In this document: one piece after another, positions 7,412 through 12,629 of the stretch
Numbering within the stretch: position 1 is the first letter of the stretch
Layout: each line of letters begins with the position of its first letter
Assembly (NCBI GenBank): GCA_003562535.1
Contig: PWUP01000343.1
Span: 1-12,629 of the forward strand
From: Gammaproteobacteria bacterium
Lineage (GTDB): Bacteria; Pseudomonadota; Gammaproteobacteria; Competibacterales; Competibacteraceae
Reading direction: 5' to 3'
Length of the DNA: 12,629 nucleotides
Made by a program: the position numbers and the translations under genes
The notes under the pieces: model-generated
Database searches by the model: none
Told to the model about the DNA's origin: nothing
Seen by the model: only the letters and a program-made list of their open reading frames with translations

Positions 7412-9448
7412 ATGCTGCGTTTGCTGTACGGTTTACTTCTACTGATTGCTGCCACGCCCACTCTGGCCAATACCGTCACATTGAATCTTAAAGATGCGGA
7501 TATCAATGCGTTAATTGCTAGCGTCTCTGAGATCACTGGACGTAATTTTATTGTCGATCCTCGGGTGCGAGGGCAAGTCACTGTGGTTTCATCGCGACCA
7601 CTGCCCAGCGATGAGATTTATGCGATTTTTCTGTCTATTCTGGCCGTACACGGCTATGCAGCCGTTCCCGGTGAAGCAGCGACGAAAATTGTTCCGGTAG
7701 CCGGCGCTAAACAAGAGCAAATTCCCAATCTCGGCACCTTCCCCATTGACGGCGATGATCAGATGGTCACCCAAGTGTTAGCATTGCGCCATGTGGCCGC
7801 TGCCCAGCTCGTACCGCTGTTACGACCCTTGATTCCAGCGGATGGCCATTTAGCCGCCTACGCGCCGGGTAACAGTTTGATTGTCTCAGATCGAGTCGGT
7901 AATGTGCGCCGGATTGCCGAGCTGGTCGAGCGCATGGATCAAGCCGGCAGCACCGGCAATGAGGTCATCACTCTGGAACACGCAAACGCCGAAGAAGTCG
8001 CTCGGTTACTGCGTGAGCTGATTCCCAGCCAACAGGCTGAAGGCGCTTTACCCCCCCGAGTAGTTGCCGATGCTCGTTCCAACAGCCTGCTACTGAGCGG
8101 CGGAGAATCTGCACGGCGCCAACTGCGACCATTGATCGCCGCACTCGATACCCCCATTGTCGCCGCAGGCAATACCCGCGTGGTGTATTTACGTCATGCC
8201 CGTGCCGAGGAGCTGTTACCCGTTTTGCAGGGGCTTGGCCAGCGCCTACAAGCGGATGCTGAGGGTCAGACCACCGGCACCCGCAGCACAGCGGTCGATA
8301 TTCAGGCGGATCCCACCACCAATGCCTTAGTCGTCACCGCCCAACCGGATGCCATGCAAGCGCTGCAACAGGTCATCGAGCAGTTGGATGTGCGCCGAGC
8401 GCAAGTATTAGTAGAAGCCGCAATTGTTGAAATCGCCTCGGATCGGGTTGCCGAGCTGGGCGTACAATGGTTTGTCGATGGCAGTGAGGACGGCAACGTC
8501 GTCGGTCTGACGAACTTCAGCAGCGCCAGCTTTAATGGCTTAAGCTTGGGCGATTTAGCCCGCGCCATTGCCAGCGGTTCAGTACCCAGTTCTGTGCCGT
8601 CTGGGATCACCGCCGCGCTGGGGGATTTCTCCGGCAGCACCCGTTTTGGAGCGTTGATCAGTGCCTTGGCTTCAGATGCCGACACCAATATTTTATCCAC
8701 CCCGACGCTAGTGACCCTGGATAATGAAGAGGCCGAAATTATTGTCGGTCAGAACGTACCGTTTATTACCGGCACCTTCACTACCCCAGTGGGCGATGGG
8801 ACGCAAACGAATAACCCGTTCCAGACCATCGAGCGTCAAGACGTAGGGCTGACCTTACGGATTCGCCCGCAAATCAATGAAGGCGGCTCGGTGCTGCTGT
8901 CGATTGATCAAGAGGTGTCGCAGGTGGCGCAAACCGCCGCTGCTCTGGCATTGGCTCAAGGACCGACGACTAATAAACGCTCGATTCGCACCAATGTCTT
9001 GGTTGAAGACAGTCAGATTCTGGTGCTTGGGGGGTTGATCGACGACACTCTGACCGAGACCGAACAAAAAGTCCCGGGTTTGGGCGATATCCCCCTGTTA
9101 GGCAATCTGTTCCGCTACCGCCAAACCAGTATGGGTAAGCGCAATTTAATGATTTTCCTGCATCCAGTGATTCTGCGTGATGCGGCAACCGGCAGCGAAC
9201 AAACCCGTTTCAAATACGAAACCATTCGTGAAGCCCAACAACGAGCCATTGACCGCGCGGTCAATCTGCTCCCCGATGCCCAGCCGGCACAACTGCCCCC
9301 CCTGCGTGAACTTGATGAGCGCGGCTCGCTCGACGCCCAACGGCGCTCTGGACGCGAATCGCAGCCTCAATCACCAGAAGCCGCGCAACAAGACGCCCAA
9401 CAGCGGCGCCGTGCGGCAGAAATTCAACGCTATAACGACGCTCGTTGA
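7412..9448 (+). CDS. gspD: Type II secretion system secretin (GspD)
   Basis: This forms the multimeric outer-membrane channel through which folded proteins leave the periplasm. The 678 residues comprise a signal peptide (1-19, cleavage near TLA-N), an N0 domain (about 21-95), N1-N3 KH-like domains (about 118-325) and the secretin barrel (about 328-590). The gate motif GQNVPFITG is at 446-454, and the secretin signature around VPGLGDIPLLGNLFR is at 554-568. A C-terminal tail (about 591-678) is hydrophilic and rich in Gln, Arg and Ala; it sits where some secretins carry a pilotin-binding S-domain, but no such motif is evident. Length is typical. No gspS-like pilotin gene lies in the window. Its TGA is followed after 2 bp by the gspE ATG. 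Confidence 0.96.
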   Translation: MLRLLYGLLLLIAATPTLANTVTLNLKDADINALIASVSEITGRNFIVDPRVRGQVTVVSSRPLPSDEIYAIFLSILAVHGYAAVPGEAATKIVPVAGAKQEQIPNLGTFPIDGDDQMVTQVLALRHVAAAQLVPLLRPLIPADGHLAAYAPGNSLIVSDRVGNVRRIAELVERMDQAGSTGNEVITLEHANAEEVARLLRELIPSQQAEGALPPRVVADARSNSLLLSGGESARRQLRPLIAALDTPIVAAGNTRVVYLRHARAEELLPVLQGLGQRLQADAEGQTTGTRSTAVDIQADPTTNALVVTAQPDAMQALQQVIEQLDVRRAQVLVEAAIVEIASDRVAELGVQWFVDGSEDGNVVGLTNFSSASFNGLSLGDLARAIASGSVPSSVPSGITAALGDFSGSTRFGALISALASDADTNILSTPTLVTLDNEEAEIIVGQNVPFITGTFTTPVGDGTQTNNPFQTIERQDVGLTLRIRPQINEGGSVLLSIDQEVSQVAQTAAALALAQGPTTNKRSIRTNVLVEDSQILVLGGLIDDTLTETEQKVPGLGDIPLLGNLFRYRQTSMGKRNLMIFLHPVILRDAATGSEQTRFKYETIREAQQRAIDRAVNLLPDAQPAQLPPLRELDERGSLDAQRRSGRESQPQSPEAAQQDAQQRRRAAEIQRYNDAR

Positions 9449-9450
9449 TC

Positions 9451-10923
9451 ATGGAAATCCACCGCTTACCGTACAGCTTTGCTCGCCGTCATGGGGTGCT
9501 GGCTCTGGAGATCGGGGCTGATCAACGGCTCGAAGTGGTGCATAAGCCAGGGGTGCGGGTGCACAGCCTGTTGGAGCTACGGCGCGCCTTAGCGCGTCCG
9601 CTGGCGATGCGTCAGGTGGAAGACAGCGAGTTCAACACCCTATTGCAACGTCACTATGCGGTCGCCGCTGACGACGGGGCTGAGCAAATGATGGCCGATT
9701 TAGATGCCGAGCTCGATCTCGGTGAGGCCGCCCGCGCTTTGGCTGAACCGGAAGATCTGATGGAAAGCGCTGATGATGCCCCAATTATCCGTTTAATCAA
9801 CGCCCTGCTCACCCAGGCCATCCGCGAAAACGCTTCCGATATCCATATCGAAGCCTTTGAGCACCGGCTGCTGGTGCGCTTTCGCGTCGATGGGGTGTTG
9901 CGCGAGGTGATTACCCCACCACGCGCTGTGGGACCGCTGTTGATCTCGCGGGTTAAGGTGATGGCCAATCTGGACATCGCCGAGAAACGTCTGCCGCAAG
10001 ACGGGCGGATTTCCCTGCGGGTGGCGGGACGACCGGTTGATGTGCGTGTATCGACGTTACCCGCCGGACATGGCGAGCGGGTCGTGATGCGACTGCTGGA
10101 CAAAAGCGCGGGGCGGCTCACCCTGACCCAACTGGGCATGGCCGCCGATGATCAAACCCGGCTGCAACGACTGTTGGGACGTCCCCACGGTATTCTGCTG
10201 GTCACCGGCCCTACGGGTTCCGGCAAAACGACTACGTTATACGCCGCCCTGAGTTACCTCAATGACCAGCGCCGCAATATCATGACTGTTGAAGATCCAA
10301 TTGAATATTACTTGGACGGCATCAGCCAAACCCAAGTTAATACTCGGGTTAATCTCACCTTTGCCCGGGGTCTGCGCGCTATTCTGCGCCAGGATCCCGA
10401 TGTGGTCATGGTCGGAGAAATCCGCGATCTGGAAACCGCTGAAATTGCGGTACAAGCCAGTCTCACCGGACATTTGGTGCTCTCCACCCTGCACACTAAC
10501 AGTGCGGTCGGTGCCATCACCCGCCTGCGGGATATGGGTATTGAGCCGTTTTTGCTGGCTTCGAGCTTAATCGGCGTGGTCGCCCAGCGCCTAGTGCGGC
10601 AACTGTGTTCGCAGTGCCGCCAAGCGGTAAGCGCCAGTCTAACCGATCAAACCCTGTTGGACATCTCGGAGGCCACCACGCTGTACGCTCCCCAAGGCTG
10701 CGAGCACTGTCGCTACAGCGGCTACCGCAATCGCATCGGTACCTTTGAGCTGGTGCCGATCGATCCACGCCTAGTGGAAATGATCCACGATAATTCCGGG
10801 GAGCATGCCCTAGAACAGTATGCCCGCGAACTCAGCCCCAGTATCCGCGCCGATTGCCGCTCACGGGTGCTGCGAGGCGAGACCTCAGTGGAAGAATTTA
10901 TCCGCGTATTGCAGGAAGACTAG
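9451..10923 (+). CDS. gspE: Type II secretion ATPase (GspE)
   Basis: GspE is the cytoplasmic hexameric ATPase that drives pseudopilus assembly. In the 490 residues I see the N2 region (about 110-220: ASDIHIE, VRFRVDGVLRE), Walker A GPTGSGKT (253-260), the Asp box TVEDPIEY (279-286), a Walker B region DPDVVMVGEIRD (315-326), the His box HLVLSTLHTN (341-350) and a four-cysteine zinc site (Cys386, Cys389, Cys417, Cys420; CSQC and CEHC). All catalytic motifs look intact. The ATG at 9451 is preferred to a TTG at 9445 that overlaps the gspD stop and adds two residues. The N1 region is short, but an N-terminal segment able to meet GspL is present. No gspL is in the window. Confidence 0.96.
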   Translation: MEIHRLPYSFARRHGVLALEIGADQRLEVVHKPGVRVHSLLELRRALARPLAMRQVEDSEFNTLLQRHYAVAADDGAEQMMADLDAELDLGEAARALAEPEDLMESADDAPIIRLINALLTQAIRENASDIHIEAFEHRLLVRFRVDGVLREVITPPRAVGPLLISRVKVMANLDIAEKRLPQDGRISLRVAGRPVDVRVSTLPAGHGERVVMRLLDKSAGRLTLTQLGMAADDQTRLQRLLGRPHGILLVTGPTGSGKTTTLYAALSYLNDQRRNIMTVEDPIEYYLDGISQTQVNTRVNLTFARGLRAILRQDPDVVMVGEIRDLETAEIAVQASLTGHLVLSTLHTNSAVGAITRLRDMGIEPFLLASSLIGVVAQRLVRQLCSQCRQAVSASLTDQTLLDISEATTLYAPQGCEHCRYSGYRNRIGTFELVPIDPRLVEMIHDNSGEHALEQYARELSPSIRADCRSRVLRGETSVEEFIRVLQED

Positions 10924-10926
10924 ACC

Positions 10927-12138
10927 GTGCCCGCTTTTCAGTTCCACGCTCTTGACGCCAGTGGTCGAACCCATAAAGGCCAACTGGAAGGCGATACCCC
11001 ACGGCAAATCCGCCAGCAACTGCGTGAACGTGGATTGACACCGACTGAAGTCAGTGAACTCAGTGGCGAGCGCCGCCCCAGCGGTAAAGGGCGGCGGCGG
11101 ACCCGACTGAAAGCTACCGACTTGACCTTAATCACCCGCCAACTGGCGACACTGATCGGCTCAGGGCTGCCGGTCGAACAGGCGCTGGGCGCGGTAGCCC
11201 GACAAAGCGAAAACGCCCGAGTCAGTGGTGTAGTCATGGCCTTGCGGGCGCGCATCAACGAGGGCCATAGCCTAGCCGCCAGCCTAGCGGATTTCCCCTA
11301 TGCGTTTCCCGAACTGTATCGAGCCACGGTGTCTGCCGGTGAACAAGCCGGACATCTAGCCGTCACCCTAGAGCGCTTGGCGGATTACACCGAGACTCGC
11401 CAGGCACTGCGCCAAAAAGTCTCGCTGGCCTTGTTTTACCCGCTGATGCTGACCGGCGTGGCACTGCTGATTGTCTTTGGTCTGCTCACTTATGTAGTGC
11501 CGCAGATTATTGATGTCTTCGCTAGCACTCAGCAGACCTTGCCCGCACTGACCCGGGGGCTGATTACCCTGAGTGCCTTTATGGAAGATTACGGGCTGGT
11601 GTTAGGGATGACGGTTATCGGCGCAGGAGTCAGTGGTTATTATCTGCGGCAACGCCCCGCAATACGCACCACCCAGCACCGTTTGCAACTGCGGCTGCCT
11701 ATCGTTGGACGGTTAATCCGTGGTCTGGAAAGCGCCCGGTTTGCCCGCACCATGAGCATTCTGTTGGCCAGCGGCGTACCAGCACTGGAAGCTTTGCGCA
11801 TCAGCGCTCAAGTGCTCAGTCAGCAGCCCCTGCGCCAAGCGGTCGAACAGGCCGCCGTGCGGGTGCGCGAAGGCAGCAGCTTACACGCCGCCCTGGACAC
11901 CGCCGGAGTCTTTCCGCCGCTGCTGTTGCAGATGATCGCCAGCGGCGAGGCCAGCGGACGACTAGAAAACATGCTGGAACGCGCTGCTGCTCAACAGGAA
12001 CGGGAAACTGAAACCGTGGTCGCCGCCCTATTGGCGTTGTTTGAACCGGTGCTAATCCTGACTATGGGTGCGGTGGTGCTCACCATTGTGCTGGCGATTT
12101 TATTGCCGATTTTTGAGTTGAATCAGTTGGTGCAGTAA
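10927..12138 (+). CDS. gspF: Type II secretion inner-membrane platform protein (GspF)
   Basis: GspF is the polytopic platform protein that couples the GspE ATPase to pseudopilin assembly. The 403 residues hold two repeated T2SSF domains (about 68-190 and 270-392), each a cytoplasmic helical bundle. Membrane helices are at about 167-192, 221-240 and 373-396. Family segments FQFHALDASGRTHKGQLEGD (5-24), LPVEQALGAV and SGVPALEALR are clear. The start is GTG at 10927, 3 bp after the gspE stop, with AGGAAG at 10913-10918 as a well-spaced ribosome site inside gspE. Length is typical. It is the last gsp gene here: the usual next gene gspG is absent. Confidence 0.96.
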   Translation: MPAFQFHALDASGRTHKGQLEGDTPRQIRQQLRERGLTPTEVSELSGERRPSGKGRRRTRLKATDLTLITRQLATLIGSGLPVEQALGAVARQSENARVSGVVMALRARINEGHSLAASLADFPYAFPELYRATVSAGEQAGHLAVTLERLADYTETRQALRQKVSLALFYPLMLTGVALLIVFGLLTYVVPQIIDVFASTQQTLPALTRGLITLSAFMEDYGLVLGMTVIGAGVSGYYLRQRPAIRTTQHRLQLRLPIVGRLIRGLESARFARTMSILLASGVPALEALRISAQVLSQQPLRQAVEQAAVRVREGSSLHAALDTAGVFPPLLLQMIASGEASGRLENMLERAAAQQERETETVVAALLALFEPVLILTMGAVVLTIVLAILLPIFELNQLVQ

Positions 12139-12180
12139 GCCCCACCCATAGATTTGCCAATACTGCGGACAGATGGACAA

Positions 12181-12200
12181 GATGGGCGGTGCCCACCCTA
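12181..12200. repeat. REP-like palindromic intergenic element
   Basis: The element reads GATGGGCGGTGCCCACCCTA, with a TGGGC/GCCCA stem (12183-12187 and 12191-12195) around GGT. GTAGGGTGGGCAC-type elements of this form are scattered in many bacterial intergenic regions; I recognise the style from memory and cannot count copies here. It lies 43 bp after gspF and may be part of the 3' end of that transcript. Confidence 0.4.
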
Positions 12201-12306
12201 CTCGGCTGCTCACCGTTCAATTTGAACCGATTACAGGCCATTGTGACCTGATGCAGCACAGCACCGGTGGCTTGAGCGCGATTAATGTTTATAAATGACT
12301 TGACTT

Positions 12307-12326
12307 AGAGATACGGTATCTTTTTT
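12307..12326 (+). terminator. Weak possible intrinsic terminator
   Basis: AGAGATA pairs with TATCTTT around the loop CGG, with one G-T wobble, and a run of six T at 12321-12326 overlaps the end of the stem. The stem is AT-rich and short, and lies 168 bp after gspF, so it may be a weak terminator of the gsp transcript or chance. No better terminator follows gspF. Confidence 0.25.
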
Positions 12327-12328
12327 GC

Positions 12329-12357
12329 TTGACATTGTGCTTGTGCAGAATTGTAAA
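12329..12357 (+). promoter_or_regulatory. Possible sigma-70 promoter
   Basis: A perfect -35 TTGACA (12329-12334) is followed after 17 bp by TGTAAA (12352-12357), four of six matches to the -10 consensus, in AT-rich surroundings. No real gene lies downstream on the plus strand, so it could be an orphan promoter of the disrupted segment or make RNA antisense to the transposase end. Confidence 0.3.
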
Positions 12358-12472
12358 TTAATATTAGACTGCCATTGCTCCACAAATATCGCTTTAAAAA
12401 GCAAAATCATTGATCTCTACATTGAGGATAAAGGCGTGAATAGGCAAACTGCGACCAAGCAGTATCCACCAC

Positions 12473-12491
12473 CGTTGTCGAACCGACGACG
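12473..12491. repeat. 8-bp hairpin beside the transposase 3' end
   Basis: CGTTGTCG and CGACGACG form an eight-pair stem with one T-G mismatch/wobble around an AAC loop. It sits 27 bp beyond the transposase stop codon, so it may belong to the insertion sequence terminal region or end its transcript; no T run follows on the minus strand. Confidence 0.35.
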
Positions 12492-12518
12492 CTTGAGCCA
12501 GACCCTGCTGCTAGTGCT

Positions 12519-12629
12519 TCACCCGTCCTGAATTGACGGGTAGAGGCGCTTGAGCTTGAGGCGAGCGTCGGGGGTGGTGAAGCGCCAGTTCACCGGCCGG
12601 GAGTCGGCGTTACGGGCTTGTTCCCAGGC
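12519..12629 (-). CDS. IS630-family transposase, C-terminal fragment (5' part outside window)
   Basis: The frame is open from the right edge to a TGA at 12519-12521 and encodes the last 36 residues of a transposase. The segments RPVNWRFTTPDAR and LKLKRLYPSI match the characteristic C-terminal end of many IS630/DDE_3 transposases (pattern WxFTTxDARxKLKRLYP), which cut and paste DNA at TA targets. The catalytic DDE residues would lie upstream, outside the window, so intactness cannot be judged. The element's end lies somewhere between 12440 and 12518; its terminal inverted repeat cannot be defined without the other end. Too short for a larger call, but the motif is specific. Confidence 0.75.
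   Translation of the reverse strand, partial: AWEQARNADSRPVNWRFTTPDARLKLKRLYPSIQDG

Larger units (their letters stand above)
12139..12518. other. Gene-poor region between gspF and the IS630 end
   Basis: No convincing gene is seen in this 380-bp stretch. It holds a REP-like palindrome (12181-12200), a 13-bp perfect palindrome GTTCAA-T-TTGAAC (12215-12227), a weak hairpin with a T run (12307-12326), a promoter-like TTGACA (12329) and a stable hairpin (12473-12491). From about 12285 to 12436 the DNA is visibly more AT-rich than the genes to the left. A plus-strand reading frame there encodes DKGVNRQTATK (about 12427-12459), which resembles the helix-turn-helix of the Fic family C-terminus (RQTATKYL), followed by unrelated sequence. 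This could be a remnant of an interrupted gene, but the match is short. Confidence 0.5.

Noticed and set aside
12174..12299. 41-residue plus-strand frame starting MDKMGGAHPTRLL
   Set aside because: No ribosome site and no recognisable family; it runs through the palindromic elements.
12325..12531. 68-residue plus-strand reading frame after gspF
   Set aside because: It needs a TTG start with no ribosome site, and its 3' part crosses the IS-end hairpin and the transposase stop; at best it contains a gene remnant.

Overview
The window reads as chromosomal DNA of a moderately GC-rich gammaproteobacterium. The pointers are a ZrgA-type periplasmic histidine-rich zinc protein behind a Zur-box-like operator of the gammaproteobacterial kind, a type II secretion gene run in the order gspC-D-E-F, and an RND efflux operon. 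I cannot name the genus from the sequence alone.

Layout. (1) Bases 1-739, minus strand: the 5' part of a zrgA-like gene (DUF2796 family) that runs off the left edge. It carries a very long His/Asp/Gly tract built from seven 9-residue repeats, and a candidate Zur operator lies 22 bp upstream of its start. (2) Bases 826-6503, minus strand: a tight four-gene operon. In transcription order it encodes an OmpA-type glycine-zipper lipoprotein, a periplasmic membrane-fusion protein, an RND inner-membrane pump, and a class I glutamine amidotransferase-like hydrolase of the PuuD/peptidase C26 family. Gaps are 5 bp and 7 bp, then a 4-bp ATGA overlap. (3) Bases 6536-12138, plus strand: gspC, gspD, gspE and gspF of a type II secretion system, with 6, 2 and 3 bp gaps. 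The two operons diverge from a spacer of only 32 bp. (4) Bases 12139-12629: a gene-poor, partly AT-rich stretch with small palindromes and a promoter-like sequence, ending in the last 36 codons of an IS630-family transposase on the minus strand.

How the parts work together. GspC (inner-membrane linker), GspD (outer-membrane secretin), GspE (cytoplasmic ATPase) and GspF (inner-membrane platform) form the core of a type II secretion machine. The pseudopilins (G-K) and GspL/M do not follow, so they must be encoded elsewhere if the system works. The fusion protein and RND pump should form two thirds of a tripartite exporter; no TolC-type outer-membrane channel is present, so one would have to be borrowed. 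The OmpA-like lipoprotein could tether the envelope to peptidoglycan. The hydrolase's role in the efflux operon is unknown.

I found no clearly undescribed system. The items most worth a second look are the Zur-box/His-repeat zinc gene, the amidotransferase translationally coupled to an RND pump and carrying a hydrophobic insert, the 32-bp divergent promoter region, and the IS630-bordered tail of the truncated gsp cluster.
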